Positions 16,204 through 24,753 of a DNA stretch of 62,450 bases are shown here, in pieces. The translations under genes were made by a program, and so were the position numbers. A model generated the notes under the pieces. It was not told where the DNA came from. It saw only the letters and a program-made list of their open reading frames with translations, and searched no databases. Origin of the DNA: a virus. The stretch lies in IMG/VR virus record IMGVR_UViG_3300014720_000036, positions 1 to 62,450 of that record; one strand, given 5' to 3'. Each line of letters opens with the position of its first letter. Positions within the stretch are counted from its first letter, which is position 1.

Positions 16204-16769
16204 GCGTTCTTTCTGTACACCCAACAACCCTCGGTGACTTCGATTGGAGAGACACTTTCGTCCACCGCTCTCTTCACGGCATCTTCATGGCTCCAAGGGT
16301 AGTCATGTCCTGCGAGGTATCCTCCTCGCTTCACCTTCGGAAGCCATGCTGCAATGTCTTCCTTCACGCATTCATAGGTGTGGCATGCGTCGATGAACAC
16401 GACATCCAAGGACTCATCGGCATACCTCTTTGCCCCCTCGACCGAAGCGACCTTCACGGGAAACACCACGGAGGAGACGGGGGCGATGTTCGACAGGAAC
16501 AACTGATAGAGTTTTCCCGTTCGGACATAGACATCTTGCTGATGCGGGGGTTCGTTTGCGGATCCTTCCCAAGTATCGATGGCATCGACACGGATGTCCT
16601 TTCCCGAGTTGATGATCTCAACTCCGAGGTAGGCGAGGCTCTTCCCCTTCCAACAGCCTACCTCGACCATCTTCGATCCACTAGGAAGTTCCCCGACGAA
16701 GCGAGAGTAGAGGTTGGGATAGGTAAACCAATTCTCACCAAACTGTGGCTGCGTATAGATGTGATCCAT
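16200..16769 (-). CDS. SAM-dependent methyltransferase, class I
   Basis: 189 residues. MVEVGCWKGKSLAYLG is the SAM-binding motif I (E/DxGxxxGxS), DAIDTWEG motif II, and LDVVFIDACHTYECVKED the acidic segment typical of Methyltransf_24 enzymes. These often methylate sugars in surface-glycan clusters. It sits inside the glycan block, with its stop overlapping the start of the epimerase by 4 bp. Substrate unknown. Confidence 0.8.
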   Translation of the reverse strand: MDHIYTQPQFGENWFTYPNLYSRFVGELPSGSKMVEVGCWKGKSLAYLGVEIINSGKDIRVDAIDTWEGSANEPPHQQDVYVRTGKLYQLFLSNIAPVSSVVFPVKVASVEGAKRYADESLDVVFIDACHTYECVKEDIAAWLPKVKRGGYLAGHDYPWSHEDAVKRAVDESVSPIEVTEGCWVYRKNA

Positions 16770-17942
16770 TCAGTTCTCCAAGGTGACGCTGTTGACGATG
16801 TTGGAGACCATACGGATCTCATCCTTGGTCATCGTCGGATTGTTTGGCAGGTAGATCCCATGGTCGTGGATGCGGTCAGAGAACGGGTAAGCCTTCTTCC
16901 CGTACCTCTCGTAAAAGAAGGGTTGCCTTGAGATGCTACCTGCGATCAGAGGTCGGCACTCCACATGCGCAGCCGTGAGCCGCTCGACCATGGTCGCCGA
17001 TAGCGGATGGATCACGGGATAGGCGAAGTTAGACACGAAGTCGAACTGCGAGATGTCGATCTTCCAATATGGGTTGTCGATCAGCCTGTCGTATTCGATC
17101 AGGTTCTCGTACCGCCTCTCGCAGAAGTGGTCGAGTTTCCTCAACTGATTGATCCCGATGAACGCCTGTAGGTCCGTCGAGCGGAGGTTGAATCCCGCAT
17201 GGTAGAAGGTGTACAGGTTCCTGAAGTCATCAACCCCGTACTTCAGTTGGAGGTTCCTGCGAGTGACTTCGTCAAGGTCTCTCGACCACCCGTGGGATCG
17301 GATGCTCTTGACGATGTTGTAGAACTCATAATCATCCGTACAGACGAACCCGCCTTCGATTGTCGAGAAGTGGTGACCGTAGTAGGTGGAGAACGAGGAG
17401 GCGAGACCGAGGGTGCCCGTCTTCTTCCCGCTCACGGGACAGAGGGTGCCGACGCTCTCGCATGAATCCTCTAGGAGCATGACATCGTGCTTGTCGCAGA
17501 CCCTCTTGATCCCCTCCATGTCGTTGGGGAACGCCAAAGCGTGGACAATCATCACGGCTGCGGGCTTCTCACGCTCACAGATCCGTTCAAACTCCGCCAC
17601 ATCGATGCCGAGGTTGCGCTCGTCGGTGTCGCAGAGGATCGGCTCAAGCCCCAACTGCATGGCAGGTGCCACGGTCGTGACCCAAGAAAGACAGGGAAAG
17701 ACCACCTTCTTGTTCCTGAGCCTACCCGACACGATGAGGGCGTAGAGGATCGCTAGGTTGGCGGAGGAGCCCGAGTTGACGAACACGGAGTACCTGCACC
17801 CGAGCCATCCGCTCCAAGCCTGTTCAAACTCGACGGTCTTGACTCCCTTGGTGAGTCGGGGATTGGTTTGGAGCCACCCGATAAGGGAGTCGATGTCATC
17901 CTGACCAATGGTGTCACGCACCAAGGTGATTGGCTGCGGCAT
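16770..17942 (-). CDS. DegT/DnrJ/EryC1-fold enzyme with Lys-to-His change (dehydrase-like)
   Basis: 390 residues, full family length. PLP-fold motifs are clear: VNSGSSANLAILYAL, ALAFPNDMEGI, LLEDSCESVGTL. In the position of the Schiff-base lysine the sequence reads SFSTYYGHHFSTIEGG, with His instead of Lys. This His is the hallmark of the PLP-dependent sugar 3-dehydrases ColD and E1/RfbH, which remove the 3-OH of a 4-keto-6-deoxy sugar. So a 3-dehydrase on the route to a dideoxy sugar is more likely than an aminotransferase. Overlap of one base with the next gene. Confidence 0.85.
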   Translation of the reverse strand: MPQPITLVRDTIGQDDIDSLIGWLQTNPRLTKGVKTVEFEQAWSGWLGCRYSVFVNSGSSANLAILYALIVSGRLRNKKVVFPCLSWVTTVAPAMQLGLEPILCDTDERNLGIDVAEFERICEREKPAAVMIVHALAFPNDMEGIKRVCDKHDVMLLEDSCESVGTLCPVSGKKTGTLGLASSFSTYYGHHFSTIEGGFVCTDDYEFYNIVKSIRSHGWSRDLDEVTRRNLQLKYGVDDFRNLYTFYHAGFNLRSTDLQAFIGINQLRKLDHFCERRYENLIEYDRLIDNPYWKIDISQFDFVSNFAYPVIHPLSATMVERLTAAHVECRPLIAGSISRQPFFYERYGKKAYPFSDRIHDHGIYLPNNPTMTKDEIRMVSNIVNSVTLEN

Positions 17943-18295
17943 CAGTTCCCCTTGTAGATCTTCACGGAATCCTCGGTGAGCCGCCTACCGTCGATGACGG
18001 CAGCGTCAACCATGCGGTTGATCGCTTGGATGTACTGTGGTCTCTTCTGCTTGAAGCAGATGTCGATCTTGCGCTTCAGGGAAGCCACCTCCTCGTCCGT
18101 CTTAGCGACACCGACCATGTCCTCAAGGAACCATGTGCGGATGTGGAGGATGCAGAGTTTCTCGACCACCTCGCCGAGGTTGTCGGTGGCGATCAGGTTG
18201 TCGGGGAGTTCGGGAGGGTTCGATGATGCGTCGAGTACTTCGTGGACCTTGCGCTTGATCGCATCTTCGATTGTGACGGCGATGTCTGTGTTCAT
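17942..18295 (-). CDS. Small helical protein, DUF4254-like
   Basis: 117 residues, all helical. LCILHIRTWFLEDMVG and EVASLKRKIDICFKQKRPQY fit a DUF4254-like pattern seen in proteins encoded inside surface-glycan clusters. No catalytic motif. Overlaps both neighbours by 1-4 bp, so it is co-translated with the glycan genes. Function unknown. Confidence 0.65.
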   Translation of the reverse strand: MNTDIAVTIEDAIKRKVHEVLDASSNPPELPDNLIATDNLGEVVEKLCILHIRTWFLEDMVGVAKTDEEVASLKRKIDICFKQKRPQYIQAINRMVDAAVIDGRRLTEDSVKIYKGN

Positions 18296-19128
18296 GTTGA
18301 AAACTCCTTGAGAGTAGATAGTTCGTACACAAGCAGGTTGGCGAGGACATCCTCGGAAAATCGAGGGTCGTGCCTGTGCGAGTGGAACAGAAACCTTCGG
18401 TATATCGACGGCGGGGACGGATTCCGTGGGTCCTGCAACGCCATTTTCTCCATCTCCATGCCGAACCGAAGGTAGAGCCTCCGAATGAAGTCACCCACAT
18501 GTACGAGCCTACCCGACCCGATGACGATGTCCGTGCCCACGGGATCCCGCTCGGCTGACTCCAATGTCGCCTCCACAACCATCGTCGGGTGCAGCATCTC
18601 CCTGTAGTAGTCCACATCCCCAATCGTGGTCGGGGAGCCGTTCAGTATCGACTTGAAGATCTTGCCGAACAGATACTCGCCCCTCCTATGGACGCTGTTG
18701 AAGTTGAATGGGTAGGCAATCGACACCTTCGGATACGAACTCTTGTTCCGAAGGACGAGGGATGCCTCGCTCTTCGACCCCGTATAGTGGTTGGCGTGAA
18801 ACGAGTACGGATCCGATGGACCAACGGGACCCGACGATGCGTTCCATAGTTCCGCCGTCGAGTAGTAGAAGATCTTGCGGCACACGGGGTGCAGGGCATC
18901 GATCAGTTCCAGCGTCTTCGTCACATTCGTGTCGTAGAACATCGACCTGACCGAGGGCGAGTCGCTGTTTGCAAGGTATGTCCTCTGCTCGGCGAAGCAG
19001 ATGTACGCCGCATCCCACTCATGCTCGGTCAGGGATCGAATGTAGATGTCCCTAGAGGGCACACGGACGAAGTCCTGAGGAAAGTACTGTGCGAGTTGGG
19101 AGGTGCTACCGACTACCAAACTTGGCAT
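18292..19128 (-). CDS. SDR-family sugar-nucleotide dehydratase/epimerase
   Basis: 278 residues. N-terminal LVVGSTSQLAQYFP is a degenerate Rossmann start lacking the classical GxxGxxG. The active-site region IFYYSTAELWNAS and YTGSKSEASLVL (Y-x-x-x-K) is as in GDP-mannose 4,6-dehydratase relatives, as are AYPFNFNSVHRRGEYL and YYREMLHPTMVVEA. Substrate unknown; because the nucleotide-binding motif is poor, the enzyme may use a different cofactor mode. Next to the ColD-like gene, it may supply a 4-keto sugar. Confidence 0.7.
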   Translation of the reverse strand: MPSLVVGSTSQLAQYFPQDFVRVPSRDIYIRSLTEHEWDAAYICFAEQRTYLANSDSPSVRSMFYDTNVTKTLELIDALHPVCRKIFYYSTAELWNASSGPVGPSDPYSFHANHYTGSKSEASLVLRNKSSYPKVSIAYPFNFNSVHRRGEYLFGKIFKSILNGSPTTIGDVDYYREMLHPTMVVEATLESAERDPVGTDIVIGSGRLVHVGDFIRRLYLRFGMEMEKMALQDPRNPSPPSIYRRFLFHSHRHDPRFSEDVLANLLVYELSTLKEFST

Positions 19129-20005
19129 TGATCTCTCCGTCGATCATGTCGAATGCGAGGGAGAAGTGGTCTCCCGTTCCGTACACATGGCATTCGCCCC
19201 ACAACTGCTTGGCATGTTCGGGAAGCCCGTAGTCGGACATCGTCGCCCAATGCCCCTCGGGGGCACCGTTGCCGAACACGATGAAGGTCTTGTTGGGATC
19301 CATCAGGTTCTCACGGACATGGGCGAAGCAGAATGGACCGCTGCCCCTGCCGACGATGATCGGGCAGGAGAGGGAGAGATGGGACAGTTCGATGAGGTTG
19401 GACTTGCCAAGGGGCGGGACAGCCTCCTTGTTCGCATCCAAGATGTTCCCCTTGGTGGTGGGAAACGGATCCGTGACGAGGAACTGACACGATGGGTGCT
19501 TCTCGGCGAGTGCCTCGACAACGGGACCCATGTCGAAGTTGTAAGCCTGTCCCGATGCGCAGGGTCCGTTCGATACGAGGACACGATTCATCATCGGAAG
19601 TGCGGTACCGAGCCCGAGCCTCTTGTAATCGATGGTCGGGATGCAGTCCACCTCGGAGGGTAGGGATACACCAATCGACCGACAGGTCTCGCTGAACATC
19701 CTGTAGTTGTTGTGCAGAGTGCATCCGTTCGGAGAGAACCACTTGAAGTTCTGATGTCCCACCCAAGTGTTCACAAAGAGGGTGCCGTCACCGTTGAGGT
19801 GGAAGGATTCCTGATGGAGGGGTCGGGTGTCAACCCTGACGAGCCGCATCGGAAGGTCAGCGAGTATTCGGTCGCATCTGAAGTGTGAGTATGCGCAGTC
19901 CACCCCCACCGAGGACGAGATGTGCCGCAAGAACTGTCGGCTGTAGTGGTTGTCGCCGTTGTTGCAGTTGTTGAAGAAGAGGATCCTGCTGTAGGACCGA
20001 TTCAT
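19106..20005 (-). CDS. Putative glycosyltransferase (unassigned family)
   Basis: 299 residues from MNRSYSRILFFNNCNNGDNH at 20005; the start overlaps the stop of the upstream gene. The alternation of VGHQNF, RVLVSNGPCASG and FIVFGNGAPEGH suggests a GT-B fold of two Rossmann halves, and the fields N-N-G-D and HxxL resemble heptosyltransferase-like (GT9) proteins. I cannot assign donor or acceptor. Overlaps the SDR gene by 23 bp. Confidence 0.55.
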   Translation of the reverse strand: MNRSYSRILFFNNCNNGDNHYSRQFLRHISSSVGVDCAYSHFRCDRILADLPMRLVRVDTRPLHQESFHLNGDGTLFVNTWVGHQNFKWFSPNGCTLHNNYRMFSETCRSIGVSLPSEVDCIPTIDYKRLGLGTALPMMNRVLVSNGPCASGQAYNFDMGPVVEALAEKHPSCQFLVTDPFPTTKGNILDANKEAVPPLGKSNLIELSHLSLSCPIIVGRGSGPFCFAHVRENLMDPNKTFIVFGNGAPEGHWATMSDYGLPEHAKQLWGECHVYGTGDHFSLAFDMIDGEINAKFGSR

Positions 20006-20739
20006 ACCTCGACCCACCGCTTCCTTCCCAACAACAAAGCGGGATTGGGTTGGTTGGCGAACCTCACCATCTTGTGGAGGAACAGGGGGCATGTGATGGA
20101 GGGGATGCTTTCAATCAGGCATCGGAATGAACTCTCCATGCAATGGATCTCGGTGGCATTCTCAAGGACACCGATCATGCTGAAGATGTCCTCGGTGGGA
20201 TCGTTCCTGATGATCTTGAGACCCCTGCTGTTCGGGGGATCGAATGAGAATCCCCTAGATGGATCGTCATGGACGAACATGTAGGGCTCTCTTGTGGGGT
20301 TCAACTTGGAGAGTACCCTCTGCTCTTCCGTGTGGTCTCTCCTGATGTAGAACTTCGTCCACCTATTGTCGAAGGGAACACCTGCGAAGATGTAGAACAC
20401 CTCATCGAAATTCAGTTGGGCTGCTTTGTTCATCTGGTCAAACCCTAGACGGAGCAGTTCTCCTCTGTGAGTTTGCATATGAGTGTTCACAAACTGAAGA
20501 TTGGATACATCCGTCACACACGCATCGGATGGGATGGGAATGAGTTGTATCCTCGGTTCATTGTCGAACATCCTAGCGACACGGGGGAGATTGCCATCCC
20601 TCACAAAGACAGATACGGTATCCGCCCTTACGCCAACAAGACTGCGAATCAATCCGTTGCAGATGATGTGGTCGCCTAGACCGAGATGGTGATGCACATG
20701 GAGGACGGGTTTCTTCACCTTGAGGATCCTTTGATCCAA
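20002..20739 (-). CDS. Putative GT9-like glycosyltransferase
   Basis: 245 residues. VLHVHHHLGLGDHIICNGLI is like the N-terminal GDxxxxxPxL element of ADP-heptose and related GT-B transferases. A second Rossmann half is suggested by YMFVHDDPSRGFSFDP and ITEIHCMESSFRCLIE-like strands, where nucleotide sugars bind in this family. Lies in the glycan block with short overlaps on both sides. Confidence 0.55.
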   Translation of the reverse strand: MDQRILKVKKPVLHVHHHLGLGDHIICNGLIRSLVGVRADTVSVFVRDGNLPRVARMFDNEPRIQLIPIPSDACVTDVSNLQFVNTHMQTHRGELLRLGFDQMNKAAQLNFDEVFYIFAGVPFDNRWTKFYIRRDHTEEQRVLSKLNPTREPYMFVHDDPSRGFSFDPPNSRGLKIIRNDPTEDIFSMIGVLENATEIHCMESSFRCLIESIPSITCPLFLHKMVRFANQPNPALLLGRKRWVEV

Positions 20740-21596
20740 GACAGGATCTCATGTGCCCTATGGTCGTAGGTATGCCTTGACAGGAAGAGCCGCCTTCCCT
20801 CCTCGGCAATAGCGGCGATCTTCTCTTGCGACAGGTTTGTTGCGGTTGTGGCATGACTCATCACAGAGCGAATATCCCCCGCATATTCACCTTTGTCGTA
20901 CATCAAACAGTTGACCCCATCCTCAAAACCGAGTTCCCTGTACTGCGGGTTCCTGTCCGTGAACAACACCGTGCTACAGGCAAGGGTCTCAAACGATCTG
21001 TAGTTGACATCGTTGGAGATGTTCATGTTGAAGTGGATCTGATACGAGTTGAGCATGCGCACCATGTCTTTACCGATGACGAAGATGTGCTGCTTGAGAC
21101 CGAAGATAGAGGTCAGAGTGTCCACCGCTCTCTTGCGCTCGGGCGTGACATGGTTGCCACAGAACCCGAAGCGGATGCTCTTGGGAACATCGGGCATCGG
21201 GAAGATCATCCTGTGGTCGGTGCAGTTCGGAAGCCACCGATGGTGAGGAAGCCTGACGAAGTCCTTCGTCGCATGTGCGAGGATGTGGTATCTGCCGTCC
21301 GAGAAGGTCTTCTCATAGGGAGCCGATCCACGGACATGGGCATCGATGCACCACACCATCTTGAAAGGCTTCTTCGTCCAAGAGAGGTCGGGCATCCACT
21401 CGTCCCCGTAATTCTCAAGGTTCACGATGAGGTCGAACGAGTCGAAGTCGGGAGAGTTCGGGAATCCTTCGTGACCCTTGCCCCAAATGAGACACTCATG
21501 TCCCATAGAGTCAAATGACCTCTTCAGGCAGCAAGACTCCCTGAAGTCACGGTTCGCATCGTGATGACCACGCTCTTGGATGATGAGGATATTCAT
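20715..21596 (-). CDS. Glycosyltransferase, CgeB/GT1-like
   Basis: 293 residues. The C-terminal half has CSTVLFTDRNPQYRELGFE and DGVNCLMYDKGEYAGDIRSV, the pattern of CgeB-type GT-B transferases (Glyco_trans_1_2), where the Asp/Glu pair binds the nucleotide sugar. N-terminal MNILIIQERGHHDANRDFRE is a first Rossmann strand. Likely adds a sugar to a surface or virion glycan. Confidence 0.7.
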   Translation of the reverse strand: MNILIIQERGHHDANRDFRESCCLKRSFDSMGHECLIWGKGHEGFPNSPDFDSFDLIVNLENYGDEWMPDLSWTKKPFKMVWCIDAHVRGSAPYEKTFSDGRYHILAHATKDFVRLPHHRWLPNCTDHRMIFPMPDVPKSIRFGFCGNHVTPERKRAVDTLTSIFGLKQHIFVIGKDMVRMLNSYQIHFNMNISNDVNYRSFETLACSTVLFTDRNPQYRELGFEDGVNCLMYDKGEYAGDIRSVMSHATTATNLSQEKIAAIAEEGRRLFLSRHTYDHRAHEILSWIKGSSR

Positions 21597-21598
21597 GT

Positions 21599-22243
21599 TC
21601 AGTACTGTGGATTGTCATTCTCGTCGTACACCTGTCCGACGAAATGTTTGGAATCCCGAGGAAGAGAAAACGGCTGCTTTGCAAAGAACTCATCGTGCTG
21701 AACGACATCGTCTTTTGCCAACGACCAAACGCTATGGGTGAGAAAGTCCTGATCGATGCCGAACAAGGCGGTCTTGGTCAGCCCTAGTGCGTAGTAGTTC
21801 GATATGAGTGAGCGGATGTTCCTGAGTTTCCCGCCACGGACACCCCACATACCCCCACATAAAGGCGTTCCGTGCTGCGGATGATCTCTCATCGCATGGA
21901 ATCCCTTTCCCGACCTGACCCACTCCCCGACAGCCAACGCCTCACGCTGCCCGATCCTAGAGTCCGTGTCACGGAAAACCACATGGTCAACAGACGGATC
22001 TTCGGCTGCGTAGAAACGCCAAAACATAGACCAATGCGGCTCGACGGAGGCACCCATCCTCACTACCTCGCAGTTGGGCATGGTCTCTAGGGTGTCGAGG
22101 ATATGCTGAGGCACGGTCTCCTCATCGCAATAGAAGCGGCACTTCCAACCGAGGTACCACTTGACGGCGAGTTCAGCGTTTCGGATCGCACCAACCGTGT
22201 ACTTGGGCTTGTCACCCCACAGACTGAAGGAAATGATTCCCAT
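21599..22243 (-). CDS. GT-A glycosyltransferase-like protein
   Basis: 214 residues. VDHVVFRDTDSRIGQREAL contains a DxD-like motif (RDTDSR) for metal and nucleotide-sugar binding, preceded by strands with WKCRFYCDEE. The GIDQDFLTH segment resembles the acceptor-side loop of GT-A galactosyl/capsule enzymes. Donor unknown. Confidence 0.65.
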   Translation of the reverse strand: MGIISFSLWGDKPKYTVGAIRNAELAVKWYLGWKCRFYCDEETVPQHILDTLETMPNCEVVRMGASVEPHWSMFWRFYAAEDPSVDHVVFRDTDSRIGQREALAVGEWVRSGKGFHAMRDHPQHGTPLCGGMWGVRGGKLRNIRSLISNYYALGLTKTALFGIDQDFLTHSVWSLAKDDVVQHDEFFAKQPFSLPRDSKHFVGQVYDENDNPQY

Positions 22244-22246
22244 TGA

Positions 22247-22918
22247 TCAAGATCCCGTCTTGCGCATAATGGCGATTCGGGAGTAGAAGTGGATCCACTC
22301 CACCCCGCTCGGATTTGCGCCCGTGTGTGGTGCCGTGTCGAAGTCACGGATGATCCCGTTGAACAGATTGTCGATCATCCGCCTATCGTTGTTCCACTCT
22401 ACTCCCGTGTTGTACTTCATTCCAGGCCATTGCCCACGCACGATGTGGTCGCCAAGGTTCTTGCCGAGATAAGAGCATCCAAGGTCTTCGATGATGTACA
22501 ACCCCCCCGCACGGAGGCAGGGAAACAGAAGATCGAAAGACTTGACCGTCAGTTCATTGACATGAGAACCATCGTCAAGGATGACATCGAACTGACCACC
22601 TGCGTCCTTGACGGCTGCATTCGTGATCTCGGGATCGGATTGGCTTCCGATGAAAACCTTGATCCTGTCGGACTGATACTGCTTGCACCTCGGATCGATG
22701 TCGATTCCATAGATCATGGCTTTGGGAAAGTACTCACGCCACATCCTGTGGGAGCATCCATCACGAACACCGATCTCAAGCAGTTTGATCGGTTGCTCAC
22801 GGAGACCGTTCAGATACTTGTCGTAGATGTCGAGGTAAGTAGAACCGCCAAACTTATGGTTGGCATCGTGCTTGTCGGTCTGATGCTTGCGACCGATCTC
22901 TTGTAGGGTCTCGTTCAT
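22247..22918 (-). CDS. SAM-dependent methyltransferase (CmcI-like)
   Basis: 223 residues. YLDIYDKYLNGL then IKLLEIGVRDGCSHRMWREY is SAM motif I, IYGIDIDPRC motif II and FDVILDDGSHVNE the acidic loop, as in the CmcI and Methyltransf_23 enzymes of glycan clusters. The segment DTAPHTGANPSGVE carries a small HTGA insertion encoded by a CCCGTGTG-type sequence like the dispersed repeat. Substrate unknown. Confidence 0.8.
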   Translation of the reverse strand: MNETLQEIGRKHQTDKHDANHKFGGSTYLDIYDKYLNGLREQPIKLLEIGVRDGCSHRMWREYFPKAMIYGIDIDPRCKQYQSDRIKVFIGSQSDPEITNAAVKDAGGQFDVILDDGSHVNELTVKSFDLLFPCLRAGGLYIIEDLGCSYLGKNLGDHIVRGQWPGMKYNTGVEWNNDRRMIDNLFNGIIRDFDTAPHTGANPSGVEWIHFYSRIAIMRKTGS

Positions 22919-23511
22919 CGTGTCACCTGATGATTGTGGGTCTCTTCAAAGGTCTTGCGGCACTTGTAGTTGTAGATCACGCCGTCGATCCACTCTTCGG
23001 TCTTGAGGTGATGTCGGAGCCCCATGCTGAAGGAGCGGTCCTCGCCGCTGTTCCACGGGGGAAATCCCACCCGCACGGCGATGCTGCGCCTCACGGCATT
23101 GAGGTGGTTCGGCGGTCGGTAGTAGACCTTGCCTTCGTGGTCATCGATCCATTGCGTGTAGCGCAGGGAATGGATGAACGGGCGGCTGTAGCCATCCGAG
23201 AAGACGATCTCGCCCGTGAGGGAGGTGCAGTCGGGGCTCTTGACGAGACCGTTCAGAACCTTCTCGACATAGTCGGGGCTCGGGAGGTCATCGTCATCGA
23301 TGAAGGCGACATACTCGCCCGAGGACTGCGTGAGCAGCATGTTCCTCTTCTGACCGATGCTCATCTGTCGATTGTCGGCGCAATCGATCACCTCGACATT
23401 GCGCTTCCCGATCTGACGGTCGAGTTCCTCACGGAGAGATTGGAGCGAGTCCTTCCGCTCTATCAGCGTGGGGATGAGGATCGACAACTTGTGGCGGGGC
23501 GACCAAGACAT
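22915..23511 (-). CDS. Glycosyltransferase family 2
   Basis: 198 residues. Classic GT2 start LSILIPTLIERKDSL, followed by QKRNMLLTQSSGEYVAFIDDDDL with the DxD metal site. About the size of the catalytic domain only. The gene overlaps the next by 83 bp in another frame, so start assignments here are less certain. Likely transfers a hexose to a glycan under assembly. Confidence 0.85.
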   Translation of the reverse strand: MSWSPRHKLSILIPTLIERKDSLQSLREELDRQIGKRNVEVIDCADNRQMSIGQKRNMLLTQSSGEYVAFIDDDDLPSPDYVEKVLNGLVKSPDCTSLTGEIVFSDGYSRPFIHSLRYTQWIDDHEGKVYYRPPNHLNAVRRSIAVRVGFPPWNSGEDRSFSMGLRHHLKTEEWIDGVIYNYKCRKTFEETHNHQVTR

Positions 23512-24220
23512 TCACTATCTCCTCGGGCTTCAGGTTGAAGTTGTTGGCGAGGCGGTCAAGGTAGATCGCCTTGTCATGCTCATACATCTCGACGGACTCG
23601 TTGCGGCGGTGCAGGGGATCGTTCGGATTGACCGCACCCACCCATTGGTGTTGGATGATGACATGGTCGATGTACACGATCTTGCCGAGCATCCTCGCAA
23701 CATCCGTGAACTCGTTGTCACAGAAGACGGACTTGTAGCCTGGGTAGTACAGGTAGCCGAAGCGGTCGAAATACTTCCGACCGAGGATCGACAGCGTGAT
23801 GAGCCTGTCCTGACCCGAGAAGCCGTCGTTGAAGTGCAGGACCCCGTCCGTGTCGGGGAAGAACTTCGCCATCGCCTTGGCGATCACCTCGTCGTAGCCT
23901 CCGAGGACGGGGATCATGTCATCCGATGCGAGGAGGATCACATCGGGTCGGAACGAGACCACCCTGTCGAGGTCGGCGTTGATCGCCGAGATCTTGCCCG
24001 TGGACTTGCCGCAGACGGGCACGATCTTCCCCTCCAACTGTGCGTTCAGTCGGTTGAACAGCGACCACATGTTGTCGTTGTTCATGGTCGGATCGTCGTG
24101 GTCGAAGGATACCACGAACTTGACTTCGTGCATCCCCGAGAGGAAGTTGATGTACCTGTTCAGCACCGAGACGAACTTCTCGGGGCGACCCCTAGTGGGG
24201 AACTTGATGACCATCCTCAT
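23429..24220 (-). CDS. GT-A glycosyltransferase-like protein
   Basis: 263 residues. VIKFPTRGRPEKFVSVLNRY and VVSFDHDDPTMNND are GT-A strand/turn elements; VILLASDDMIPVLGGYD has the DD metal-binding pair and YKSVFCDNEFTDVAR the acceptor region. The C-terminal tail overlapping the GT2 gene is low-complexity (DPHPHADRAE), which may be dispensable. The last gene of the glycan block; coupled by ATGA to 24217. Confidence 0.7.
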   Translation of the reverse strand: MRMVIKFPTRGRPEKFVSVLNRYINFLSGMHEVKFVVSFDHDDPTMNNDNMWSLFNRLNAQLEGKIVPVCGKSTGKISAINADLDRVVSFRPDVILLASDDMIPVLGGYDEVIAKAMAKFFPDTDGVLHFNDGFSGQDRLITLSILGRKYFDRFGYLYYPGYKSVFCDNEFTDVARMLGKIVYIDHVIIQHQWVGAVNPNDPLHRRNESVEMYEHDKAIYLDRLANNFNLKPEEIVNVLVAPPQVVDPHPHADRAEGLAPISP

Positions 24221-24753
24221 GGCTTCTTCTTGTCCTCCTCGTCATCTTCCTCAATGTCAACGAACTCGACCACGGAGTTGCCCGAGTAGTCCTTGGCGTA
24301 GTCCTTGGCGAGGGAGTAGACCTTGGGGTTCGTCTCCTTCACATAGCGGATGAAGTTCAAGCAGAAGTCGTTGATCGCCTGACGGTAGAGCGTCCGCTCC
24401 CTGTCCGTCATGTCATCCTCGTCGGGATAGGCGTTCGGGTCCTCGTCCCCGTAGTCACGCTCTGCGACGGATGAATCCATGTCCTCCCCGCACTCCATCA
24501 CGAACTCACGAAGGGAGCATGGGAAAATCATGCAGGGCGTTCCCTCGCCGAGGTGCGCCCCGAGGATATTGAACTCAATGTACTCGGCGGCATCGTCCTC
24601 ATCGGCACATCCGCCATCCATGACGATCTCCATCACCTTGTCGTAGTCGTAGACGGCGATAGGGATGGTCTGACCGTACTTGCGGAGTCCACCGAGGAAC
24701 GCCTTGTCGAATCCGTCGAGGAGGAGGGTCTTTGGTTCCTTGTCACTCGGCAT
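24217..24753 (-). CDS. Acidic hypothetical protein
   Basis: 178 residues from MPSDKEPKTLLLDGF; an upstream in-frame ATG exists but lies inside the uvsX 3' part. It has a globular first half (CMIFPCSLREFVMECGED) and an acidic C-terminus ending DIEEDDEEDKKKP. No known domain. It overlaps the uvsX C-terminal part by 11 bp, so it may be co-expressed with the recombination genes. Confidence 0.65.
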   Translation of the reverse strand: MPSDKEPKTLLLDGFDKAFLGGLRKYGQTIPIAVYDYDKVMEIVMDGGCADEDDAAEYIEFNILGAHLGEGTPCMIFPCSLREFVMECGEDMDSSVAERDYGDEDPNAYPDEDDMTDRERTLYRQAINDFCLNFIRYVKETNPKVYSLAKDYAKDYSGNSVVEFVDIEEDDEEDKKKP

